Source of the DNA: Sarcocystis neurona
Taxonomy: Eukaryota; Apicomplexa; Conoidasida; Eucoccidiorida; Sarcocystidae
Direction: 5' to 3'
DNA: 64,000 nucleotides
NCBI GenBank assembly: GCA_000727475.1
Contig: KL647289.1
Span: forward strand, 2,312,798-2,376,797
The notes below the pieces were generated by a model. That model was not told the DNA's origin. It saw only the letters and a list, made by a program, of their open reading frames with translations, and searched no databases. This document shows, piece after piece, positions 1-10,564 of the stretch. Position numbers and translations under genes: made by a program. Each line of letters begins with the position of its first letter. Position 1 is the first letter of the stretch.

Positions 1-357
1 GATGTGTCGTACTTGCCAGATAGCCTGCTCCATTTGGTTTAGCGGATCGACACAAGAAGGCCAACCACTGCCCCCCCAAAGATGAAAACGTCCATTCTGT
101 CACGCTCGTGTGCCAGCTGGTTTCTAGAGCTCCATACGTACATTGCCTCACTATCGCATTCCGTTACTGATTCAGCTGCAGTCCCGTCATTTAATTAGAT
201 TAAGAGCTGTACAGGCTGACACGCATATATCTGATACAAGTCAATATCCGTACCGCCACGCCACCGTTGAGGGCCTCTCAGTTACAGCTTCATAGGTCTA
301 CTGCTTTCACTTAGACCGTACTCTCAGACTTGTGGGGATGCTTTGTTTGCCACTTAC
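1..357 (-). other. Part of RPS18 intron 1 (left edge)
   Basis: This is the sequence following the S18 donor at 357. Searched on the minus strand for the expected continuation of S18 (the QFKIP-W-FLNRQ region), it shows nothing matching. It is therefore read as intron. No other feature was seen. Confidence 0.6.
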
Positions 358-561
358 CTTATTAATTTCTTCGGTAGTCAACTCTCCCGCTCGCTTCGAA
401 GGATCGATGTCAGCCTTCTTGCAGATGAGGGTGGACATGCGGCGCCCGATTCCACGGATGGCCGTCAGCGCGATAATGACTTTTTCACGCCCGTCAACAT
501 TGGTGTTGTGGATACGAAGAATGTGCTGAAAGTCCGTGTTATTCGAAACTTGCAGCGCCAT
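358..561 (-). CDS. RPS18: Ribosomal protein S18 (uS13), first coding exon; gene continues off the left edge
   Basis: A cytosolic small-subunit protein of the uS13 family, which sits in the head of the 40S subunit near the A and P sites. The exon encodes 68 residues starting [20 protein letters not shown]. It contains the typical S18 stretches [20 protein letters not shown] (the helix-hairpin-helix-like part) and the motif [12 protein letters not shown]. The ATG at 561 is in an AAGATGG context. After the AAG codon at 358-360 a GTAAGT donor starts at 357 (phase 0). S18 is normally about 150-156 residues, so somewhat under half is present. No further S18 exon is visible in 1-357, so the rest must lie beyond the left edge. 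Family identity is certain from sequence; the start is very likely. Confidence 0.95.
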
Positions 562-904
562 CTTGAAATAGGGGCAGCACCACCAGGGAGAAAAAGATGC
601 CAAACGTGACGCGAAACACCACCGATGAACTACACCGCTCGTCCCCACAACGTAATACTGCGTCACAACAACACGATAACGCTTACACGAGAATATCGAC
701 GTTCCAGCAGATCCACATATTACAGAACCAAAGGAATCTTCCCCTGATGCGTTGTGTACCGGAAGCCGGAAACCAGCACTCGATGTTCACGACGTCCTTC
801 ATGCAACCACCTTACCACAGATAAAATTCGAGGAGGCATGCATTTTCCGTGGTGCTCCAGCCGCAGCTTCCACTGCGGCATTAGTACGAACCCCTGCCAG
901 TGGT

Positions 905-1250
905 AACGGCGCCGCTGCTCCTCCCAGTCCTGCCGCTGCCCCTGTTGTTGCTGCTGGCCGTGCTGTTGTCGGTGGTCGTGCTGCTGTTGTTGCTGCTTGC
1001 GCTGCTGCTGGTGTTGCTGCTACTGCTGCTGTTGCTGCGTGTTGCGCTGCTGATTCTGTTGCTACAGCGTTTGCTGCTGCTCTTGCTGGTGTTGCTTGTG
1101 CTGTTGCCGTAGCTGCTGGTGTTGCTGTTGCTGCAGACTGGCGCTGTGGCTGCTCTATGTGCTGTTGCTGTGGTTGCCGCTACTGGTGGTGCCGGTGGTG
1201 TTCCTGTTGGTGCGGTTGCTGCCCTTGCCGCAGTTGCTGCTTGTTTCCAG
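905..1250. repeat. Imperfect CTG/CAG triplet-repeat tract
   Basis: About 350 bp dominated by CTG, TTG and GTG triplets on the plus strand (CAG/CAA on the minus strand). Translated in the plus frames it gives only poly-Leu or Ala/Cys/Val-rich strings, for example the frame at 900-1112. There are no splice signals and no conserved protein segment, so it is treated as a degenerate microsatellite, not a gene. It lies about 350-690 bp upstream of the RPS18 start codon. CAG-type repeats are common in coccidian genomes, in and out of coding sequence. Confidence 0.75.
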
Positions 1251-1453
1251 GAGTTCTGTTTTGTGGTGGGTATTGCTGGAAAGTAGTGCCGAATCGGCTC
1301 AACGAAGTGGGATGCCTTTCTGGGGACTCTGTTGGAAGGGCTGCAGCCTGTCGCGCTGGGAAGTTACAGAGTGCGCCCTGCGGCTGCTATCTCGTGCTGC
1401 GAGCGAGTGTGTTACCGCCGTCTGATGCCAACATGCCGCGTGCGTCTGTATTT

Positions 1454-1461
1454 TGCATGCG
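1454..1461. promoter_or_regulatory. TGCATGCG box upstream of RPS18
   Basis: The palindromic core TGCATGC followed by G lies about 0.9 kb upstream of the S18 start codon. From general knowledge, TGCATGC-type elements have been described at Toxoplasma ribosomal-protein promoters, and this core is bound by apicomplexan AP2 factors. The distance is larger than expected for a proximal element. A functional role is inference only. Confidence 0.3.
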
Positions 1462-4400
1462 TACGCCTGCCGATAGAGGCGGAAATTTGTCCACAATGTC
1501 TAGATCTTGCAACGTCTACATTCTTTCTATCGTTGAATCTATCCCGACACATGCCGCTTCAAAGCATCCACTGCCTGCTATCTGTGTTGCGTACGCATAC
1601 ACAAGCAAGGTGTAGCTTGTGCACATGCGCCGCGTGCGAGCCGGATCATAAAAACGTCTCTGTCCTCCGCAGCACATTCACCGCCACGCGTCCTCCACGT
1701 ATCTGTAAACAACCACGTGTTTGACTTAGATATCCACCGTATGTTACCTGTGCACAGAAGCGGTCTGTAGGTAACGCGAAATGAGTTACTCTCTATCACC
1801 GCCGCTACCCTATCGTCCTCTTGCACTCCTAGCCCATGTTCGTGCGCGCCAACGCGGCCACTGTCATTCCTGCTTTTCTGGATCTCTCCTGTCAAGTATT
1901 TTGCTCCTTCGCGTGGTTCGCCGTATAACACTTCAACGAAGAATGTGAAAACACCTCCTCTGCGCCGTCCGTGGTGACCGCTTTGTACAGTATATGGTTT
2001 TTCTGGATGTTTGCTTGTCTCATTGTCATTCACGTTAAGCAGCCAACCCCTTCTTCTGTCTCAGCGCTTCCGTTGACTGCTATTGCAGGCAAAGGAACGG
2101 TAAAACTGGTAACTCGCCACTAACTACGTTTATCAGTCGACGGAGTGGCACGCAAGCGGTAGTTGACGCCTTCCACTTCTGAGCACAGCCAGAAGACTGC
2201 CAGCGACTCTCCTCGTCAACCGTGCTTTGATATAACGCTACACCTCTCAACCGAGAAGTTGAGAACTGCGCAGCTGTCCCATGAGAGGCGCCCGCGTAAT
2301 TGCTTTGCGTTTCGGTTTTATCCTCCATCGCTTGCTAGGAATAAGAAAGGAACTAATGAACGCTTTAGTAGCCTTTTCTCGTTGGGAGTCTCTTTTCCAG
2401 TGTACCAGGACGCAGAGCACGTATGCGTTCAACTCCACAGCGATCTTTCAAGTACACTGGAGTGGACACCTTGTCAGTATCTAGAGGTCGATGTCTGCAG
2501 ACTGATTTCTTCTGCGGAGGATTTCTGTGTCTGAAGAGGGTTGCACGCAAGTTGAGAGATGCACTGCATTTCACGTGACTTTTTCCGCCGCCCTGCGCTC
2601 CAGATTGACAACGAACACGGCACTGTCGTCGCTGAGGACGCACAAAGAAAGGGCCAGCTGCAGTAAAGACTCTCGAGGATGCGCATGCGCCGTCATTCCC
2701 CACAAAGAAATTTACATATCAGCGCACACGTCTTCCCCTCACCATTTTTTTTTCCGGGAAACGAAGTATCTCTTGAAACGCGTTCTGCAAGAGGAGCTGT
2801 GATGATAGCTCACGTGAGGAGTCGGACTGCCGGCATCGCGCGCCGGTTTGTCTCGGGGTCACTCTCTGTTTACTGTATCGATCAGTTGAAAGTGCGTGTA
2901 CGTCAATAAAACAGCGCGCCTTTTTCTGTGCCTCTTCGGCGTGTTTGAACTGCAGAGAGAGGGGGGCTCGCAGCTCGTGGGATGCAGCGATAGAGCAGGC
3001 AGGCGAGCTGCAATCAGGTTAAACACACCACGAAGAAGTCGTCAGGTCGTCCACGCTAACAAACGTCCAAAGAGGGAAAGCGACGGATATCCCTGCGTGC
3101 GCGTGTGCCGGATTACACGCGCAGCTTGCACACTTTGAAAACTTTTGATCCATGAAAGTCTTTTTGTCTAAGCCGCCGACTGCCCCTTGCACTTCGCCTT
3201 TTTTCCGTCATAGAAGAATCTCGCATAATACGTGCCTGAATGATGCGCTACACATGGGTGTACCAACATCATAAGTGTAGAATCCTTGTACACTCTCTGG
3301 GTGTGTTTGTGTGCACGCGGACGTATATATGTGCCGACGTGCGCCACCGTGTGTTCACAGCTCGCTCTGGTGATTGTGTCTGCATGATCGAACAAGTTAT
3401 TGTGGTGAGCGATCCGCGTACGTAAAGTCGGAGCTCTTGTTTTCCGCGTAAATGGCATTTCCGGAGGAGTCCGCGTAAGAGCGAGACGGATGTCAAGTGT
3501 ACAAGTGTTCAATACTGTGAGGGGTTCGAGGAGCAGCATCACGTGTCTGTGAAGCACACGCGGCGCGGCGCACTGACAAACACGCCCCATGCACGGCGAT
3601 GCTCGTACACCAGTCGAAGGAGAATTATCGAAGTCGCACTCCCAAAGGCGACCAGCGGACGAAGATGATTTCAAAAGATATTCTAGCGGAACAGAAGCGG
3701 TGTGTGCCTTGTGTAAGTTGCTTAAGAGGAGACAAGCAGACGCAGTACACTGTGTATTGCTCGACTTCCAGCAGCTTCTTCACGCGGCTAACCAAAGAAC
3801 CGCAGCCTGTCTGAGCCAGTCCTAACCAGCCGTTCGCTTCTGGCTCAAGTGGGTGCAGGATCACCAGCTGCTTCTTGCCAGTCCTTCGGACCAGCCTCCA
3901 TACGAGCAGCAGCTCCTTGTCAACAGGGTCCGGCGCCGGAGAAACAGGTGACGGCATTTTTCACTAGCTCAACGACCGCGCCAGCCGTTCTTCCACAAGA
4001 AAAGGGAGCGGGAATCAGGTGGTTAAAAAAGGGTAATCACTGCGTACCGCTGGAGGATCACGTTCACCAGCAACCTCAACTCCTCATCCGCAGCAGCTAC
4101 AGAGGGCGAACACGCACGCTTCGTTCAAAGCAGCGCTAGAGACGTCACGTCCTACATACAGCGAAACGGTTGTGAACGTTGTCCAGGAGGAGGAGTTTGT
4201 GCAGCCAGCTGTCACATCAGCAGGAGCAGAAGAGCAGAAACTCTGCTTATGCATTCTCTTCGAACGGTGTCAACCGCAGCGGGCGAGAGGCTACATCGGA
4301 AGTGGCTTTTCCGTTGACGGCAGTATGATATTGCGCAACTGAAGGCATTATGCTCCAACGTCTCTGGCGCTTCTCCAGATGCTCTGTAGCCTGTTTGTAT

Positions 4401-6214
4401 AGCGCTGTTTGGGTACGGACGTAGGTTTCGCCCGCTTGGAGACAGTATTGCGGGTGGACAGGCGTTACAGCTGCAGCAAGAAGAAACCAGATATCAGCCA
4501 CCGATGACTCCCTTACGTACTATGCTACAGGACGTGCTCTGAGGACAACCAGCTCGGCCGCAGAGACGTGCACAGACGAGTGGGAAGGGTAGGTGGCCGT
4601 GCGGGGGTGATGCGCATGAGATAGTGAAGTAAATGAATGACGCGCTGTATGACAATGCCAGTGACAACAGCCGCAGCTCTTGCGGCAGCATGGAGATGAG
4701 TCGTGCGATATTGTATGGTTAAGTGGGTAGTAGCGTCGCACGTGAGTCCCTGATGATGCGTGTAATGACCCAGAGCGGTAACAACACGTCGTGTGCAGTT
4801 TCAGCAGCGCTCAGGACGTTGTCGGCCGAACGCGTTTTCTTGGCGGCCCGCTAGTGCACAGCAACGACGCGCGTGTCGGTGAATGCAGATGGTTGGAGAG
4901 AAACTGTTCAAAGAGCAATTTCAGCAGCAGCTGCACCAGCACCAGAGGTGGGCCAGCAATAGTGCCAAGCAGCAACAAGCGGCGACAGTATAGGGCCGAA
5001 GGGAGCGATATACGGAGAGAGGTGCCAACGAAAGCAGCTGACGCCACACGGGCGTGAAGGACATGAGCAGCATCAGGTGCACTGCCGGGAATTCTCTACG
5101 TGAGTGGTCGCCACGGGGCAACGTACTGCAGCAGCGGGACTGATGACGCACGCAGAAACGAACTGAAGAGCAGCATCAAGTAGCATTTCTTCTCGGGGAC
5201 AGACCTGGCTTCAAAAAGCACGACAGCGCTAAAAACGACAGGTGGAGGAGCTGCTGAAGTGAGGCGCGACCGCAGCAGGAGGACCAGCGACAGAAGCGCC
5301 AGCAGGGCCTTTTTTAAAAAAAGAAAATGCCTTTCGTGCCATTCCAAGCACCTGTGTCACGAGTGTGGAAGCTCGCTACGCGCCGGTGTAGTGCGGGGAG
5401 TTCTGAAAAACGAACGTCGCGTATCATTTTCCCGAAGGGGAGGGAGGCAGTATAACGGATGCTTCAGACGAGTGACAACGTCGGCGCTATTAGGGACAAG
5501 GAGGTGGCCTCTCCTGGTGAGAATCGTGCGTCAAACCCTGTTGCAGAACGGAGGAGCCGCTTAGACTTTTGTTTTCGGACCGCTGAGGGACACGTGCGAA
5601 TAAGGAGGAGAGAATACCTGGAGCAGACAGGCTGTACCGCGGTCGTCGCCAAGTCAACCATCAGGGGGACGTCCTACAGATGTAGCACTTTGCTACCTCG
5701 CGTGTCTCCACTGCAGCAGACAGGTGCAGCTGCTGCTTCCGGGGCTGAGCAAATCAAAGCAAATAAACGACCACGGACAGCAGCCGTCCCAATCACCCCA
5801 CGAGAACCAGCAGCACCAACAGCGGAAAGGAGCGAAGAACTGGAAAAAGGTACTGAGGAGTGAAGAGCTGCAAGGCACTCGACTTGCCAGGCGCAGGGGA
5901 GGAGGGGGGACCGCAGGAACATCGAATGGAGAGACAGAGAATTCGAATAAACCGCAGCGACAGCATGAAGCATCAGTGTCCGGAGGCGCTGAGGGAACAG
6001 CCAGTACAGCAGGGGCATTCCAAAACGGGCAAGGCTTTGAGAAGGAAGCAGCTGGGGCACTGACCAGCGGCAGAGAGCGGGGTCCGAAAGTCTCGGCGAG
6101 ACAACGCAACAGAGTAATTTAGTCGACGTTAGAGAATAGGGAGAGCAGTCGCTACCGGCAGACGACACAGATCAACTTCGCAAGTGGCCTCAAAGAGCTA
6201 ACAGAAACGACAGG

Positions 6215-9200
6215 ATGAAAGCAAATTCAGACGAAGACTTCCAGCGGCAGGCAGAGCAGCACCAACAGCTGGCAGTGACAGCTGGTCGTAAAGAGCGTCC
6301 CCGATTCCGTATGTGTTTAAAGAGGGAGGCGGGCAGAGCTGCGTATGTGTCCCAACTGCAGTGGACAAGGGGAGACGAGAGGCGAACAGACGAGGACTGG
6401 CAGCCGCGTCAAAGTGAGGCAGAAGCGAGTGACATAGATAGCAAGAAGTCAGCGAATACGTGGCAAGAGGAGGACTCCGGAATTCGAGACGTGCCGGCGC
6501 CACACTCAAGGCCGAAAAACGAAGTGGCAGAGAAAGTATGTGGGGCGAATTGTCTCAGCAGTAGCTCTACAGAAGGGCCTCTGGTAGGAAAGCCTCGCTT
6601 CGCTGTTCACTTGAAAACGGGCTCTCTGCCGAGTGGTGGCTGTATTGCAAAGTCGGGGGGGGACGAAGCGTATGGGGAGGTTGGCGACAGGAGCGGGGAT
6701 AGAGATGGGAAAGATCTCAAAAAGAAGGCAGCACAACTTGGAAGTGGTTTCGATGCCGATGACGCTGGAGAAGGAGGCCTGGAGGAGCATCGAGCGACCG
6801 TCAGAGGTGGTGGACGGCGGCACCACGACGATCAACGAGGTGAGGATCGCACCTCGAGCCGCACAAGGACTGAACCTCTAGAACCCAGAGGTGCGGGAAT
6901 GCGTTTTGACATGGTGTCCCAGAGAAAAGCATCTACGTCTGATGGCAAGTCTAGGTGTGGCGCGCAAGGGGAAGTGAACGACGACTTTGCGAAAGCCGAC
7001 AACAAGGGAGAACGGAGTAGCAAACGCTGCGGAGCGGCTAGGCGCGCCAAGGATGGAAGCGGAACGGAGAGGCAGACCGAGAGAGTAAGACGAGAGGTAG
7101 AAAGCAACTTGGGAAGGCTTGAGCTTCTGCCGCGTGGAGAATCGTCTCCATCAGGAGAAAAGGAACATCACCAGCGTTTAAGGAGGGAAAGAGCGATCCA
7201 GCGCAGCAACTCCGACAGCAATTGTGAAACAGAGGAGATCTTGGAGGCGTCAGAAAGGCGACAGCGCCGAAAGAAGGATGAAGAAGCGGATTACGGGATG
7301 CGACACACGTTGGGAGCACCATCAGGAAGGAAGGGAAGTTCGCCGTGGGAATCGGCAACTGAGGCACAGAGGCGAAACGAAATGCATCGCGACAACACAC
7401 AGAAGAAGAGTCGGGGGCGCGAGAAAGCCGTTGAAAGGAGGAAACATAAAGAAGAGCTGCGCGGAGGCAAAACCGGGCATGACGCGCTAGACCGGGAACA
7501 GAAGCAGTCCTGGGGGAAACGAGACGCCAGTTCCGAATCGATGAAGACATTAGCAAGTGAGCTAAAGCCCAGGTCCTCCGGAGTCAGGAGGGATTCTGCG
7601 CGGTCGGACTCGATGACTCGAAAGGAGCAAGATAATTATGAGAGGGGCGCAGAGTGGGGGAAAGATGAGGTGCAGATAAGTGGTGATAGAAGCCGCCCGG
7701 AAGAAGTGTCTCAAAGGCCCCATTTTGTTCAAACGGGTACGCTGCATAGGCGAAGGAGCAGGTCGAGGGAACGTGGTAGCAGAGGAACGGACAGTGGCCA
7801 GAAGACGAGAGAAAGAGTTGAGAGTTCTGCTGGGAGCAGGAGAAAGCACAGCAGACACAGTAGGAGCCGCTCGCCTGGGTCACGCTGTCAGAAAAGAAGC
7901 CGCCAGAAGAAAGAGAGGTACAGAAGTGGCCGTGAGAAGCTTCTAGTTACGTCCACAAAACAACGCAGGAGCAGCAGTGAAGGTATGCGGGCACGATACC
8001 ACGTGGTAGCCGGGCAACCGGGAGAGCACGGGAGATGTTCCCGGGCACGAGAGCTGTTTTCAAAAGAAGAGAGACGCGGCAATTGTAGAGAGGAAGTGGT
8101 GAAGGGGGCTTCTTCCGGCGTGTCGCAACTTTCGCGTCCCCCTACTCTCGCTTCTTCAAGCCGCACAACGACGTACGACTCCGCAGACCTACATGTTTCG
8201 AAAGACGGTCGCTCCTCGTACCCTACATGCGGAAGAGAAGGGAGCAAAGCAGCGTCTGCGAGGCGGTCTTCCAGTCGCAGCAGCAAGAGAGTCGTCAGCG
8301 GTTGCCAGGTGTCAAGCGAAGGATTGTATGTGGGGGAGTTGCAGAGGCAGGAAGATAATAGGGGTCACAGACCCGCTGTGGGGCGAGGCAGCGTGGAGGG
8401 ACAAACAGCCAGTTCGGTCTCAAAGGGCGAGACAGGGCTCGAAACAGATCAGTGCGCAACAGCACAGATGTTTTTACCTGCTGATGGAAAATTCCTGTCC
8501 ACAGATGAAGCGGCTGATGTTGCCGTGGGAGGCTTACAGTACCAGGAAGAAGAATGTAAAGCTTCTCCCCGGCATTCCCGCCACAGGGAGGACAGAAGGC
8601 GGCGATCACAGGAGAAAAGAGATGAAGGCAAAGCGTGCCACGGGCGAAGAGAGTTCGCATCCAGGAAGGAGAGCCAATATCACGTTCGTGGGTCACACTA
8701 CAGTGGAGAAAAACACAGACATCGCGAGTCCCACCGCCAGCCATGGAGATCAGAATGGAGAGAGGAGGAGGTCTATTCGAAGGACAAAGTTCGCGGGAAA
8801 CCCGTGAAGCACACGCATGAAGAAAACCGTCGCAGGCGGTCGAGCGGCAGTTGGAGTAACCGCCACAACGACCGGAGGCACTCGCCGAAATTTGAAAAGG
8901 AAGCTGCAGAAACAGCTTGTGAGAGGGAATTCAAAAACACTACGGACGGCCGAACCGGAAACGGATCACGAAGGAGGAGGAGAACCCCAGATGGAAAAAC
9001 GCAACGAACCTCGTGTCTTGGTGGTACTGACGGCGGAGAAACCGGTGAAACCGCTTCACGTGGCGCTATTGCAGAGGGCTGCAGACGAGAAAGGAGAGGG
9101 GACTCCGTAAAAAATGACGGACATGAAAAGAAAACGGAACTTCGTGACAAAGGCGGCGAAGCAGGTGACCTCTACACCTCCTGGTCAAAAGGGAGCACAG

Positions 9201-10401
9201 AGGGGAACGAAGCTGAACGGATCGATGCCGGTACTGATAAGAAAGCGCAGGGGGATGACAGAGACGCTGTCAATCGCAAGGAAGAAAGGAGAGAAAACAA
9301 AGAAGCGGAGGGCGTTGCCCAAGCGAAAAGGAGACGAAGTGAAGCAGACCGCATTTCCTTCGACCCCTCTACCTCTGCCGCCACCCCCAATTTCACGAGG
9401 GAGTACGCCTCCAGTGAAAGGGCACGTGTCACCATCCAGCAAGCTGAAGACAGAGGGATTGCCGCCGAGAGTGGCGAACAACGAAGAGCGCAAGGAGGTA
9501 AGCCGGAGCCAGTCGTCAGCAGGAAGGCACTTGGAAAAGGTACGTTATCTGGCAGTGTTGGTGGTATGAAAAAAAGTCAAGAAAAGCAAGTTTCACGGTC
9601 CTCAGTTTCAGCGCACCTCGGTTCTTGATTCCCGTTGTTCTGCCGTCAGAGTCGTGTGAGGCGCCACGTGAAGAGGAAGCCGGTGAGGGGAGAAGCAGGA
9701 AATCGGACGGTCACATTCGAAGGAAGAGGTTGTCTCATTCTTACAGCAGGAGGTCTGCCTCGCCCACTCCGCAGGAGCAGTCAGGGGCCAGAGAGGACAC
9801 GGTGCGTCAGCAGGACGTCAAAAGCACAGAAGGTGTACACAGAGGCGAGGGACGCAGCCACAAAAGAACACATAGTGAGGAGAACAGCAACCGCAAGAGC
9901 CTGAGTAGTGCCTTCGCCAGCCTCCAGGGAAAGATGCTCGAAGAAGATGCTGGCAGAGGAGAGCAGCTGAATGCCGCTTACTCTAGCAGTGCGCCCGGGG
10001 AGGACCACTGCGATGGTACAACAAGCAGCCATACCACGGCAACAAGCAGGGGAAAGGGCACCGAAGACACCACCTGCCAGTGGAGGGCGATGCTCGAGGA
10101 AGCGCGCAGGCCTAGTTTTCAAGTTGCGGCGAGGAGCAAAGAGGCACAGGAGGCCAGAGCAAAAGGGTATAGCGGTGAGGAGGCCTGCAAAAGTAAGCTT
10201 TTCGGCGTGGCAGCAGCATGCACTCGCGTCAGAAAAAAGCTGGCAGTGGAAAAGAATCGTTTGATAGGTAACATTTCAGCGAACAGGGTAGGCGTGAAGA
10301 AGACAGGCCGCGTCGACGGAGTAAGTTTGGCGGGGCCCAAAACTGCACAGGAAGGTTGTAGAGGAGCTACGAAGCGGGCGTCGATAGATCAGACCAAATG
10401 A
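6215..10401 (+). CDS. Large arginine/serine-rich (SR-like) protein, two exons
   Basis: Exon 1 is 6215-9539 and exon 2 is 9650-10401. The intron 9540-9649 (110 bp) has a GTACGT donor and a pyrimidine-rich acceptor ending TGCCGTCAG. Both sides are phase 1 and the join makes a Glu codon, giving 1358 residues. The protein is extremely rich in Arg, Ser, Glu, Lys and Gly. An RS core near residues 511-564 contains runs such as RRRSRSRERGS and HSRHSRSRSPGSR, which suggest a nuclear role in splicing or mRNA processing. I see no RRM, PWI or kinase domain. A short motif recurs near the N-terminus: RPRFRMCLK (about 28-36) and KPRFAVHLK (126-134). The start at 6215 is the first ATG of the frame; an upstream exon is possible. 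The direct family is not recognised. Confidence 0.8.
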
Positions 10402-10564
10402 TAGGCAGCGTATGTTTTTTTTTCTAAACATTACGGAATAGGCGAATCGAAAGGCACAGGGAAAAAGGATGATTTCTGCAGCCGAAGTCATAGAGCAGAA
10501 GTGCCGAGCGCGCGCCTGTGTACCAGTATCGCAGTCGTTTTAGGCGAGAGTGGAGGAGACGACA
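10402..10564 (+). other. Short spacer between the RS-rich gene and the WD40 gene
   Basis: Only 163 bp separate the RS-rich stop codon from the first ATG of the WD40 frame, on the same strand. That is tight for two independent nuclear genes with UTRs. It contains a run of T residues after 10411 that could belong to a 3' UTR. Either the true WD40 start lies further downstream or the two genes overlap in their UTRs. Confidence 0.4.

Larger units (their letters stand above)
562..6214. other. Divergent spacer between RPS18 (minus) and the RS-rich gene (plus); no convincing gene
   Basis: A 5.6 kb stretch with only short, mutually overlapping frames on both strands. It should hold the promoters and 5' UTRs of both flanking genes. 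It contains the CTG-rich tract (about 905-1250) and a TGCATGCG box. From about 3600 onward the plus strand is purine-rich with many CAG and GAG triplets, like the coding strand of the RS-rich gene downstream. A plus-strand frame at 5459-5863 carries a donor-like GTACTG at 5850. I could not link it in phase to a good acceptor before 6215, so it is not called as an exon. Confidence 0.5.

Noticed and set aside
752..1615. 287-residue plus-strand frame over the CTG tract
   Set aside because: It is Ala/Cys/Val/Trp-rich only because of the triplet repeat, starts with no good ATG context and has no conserved segment or splice signals.
5674..6168. Minus-strand frame opposite the purine-rich region
   Set aside because: It is Leu/Ser/Cys-rich, as expected for the complement of a purine-rich strand, with no splice sites or domain.
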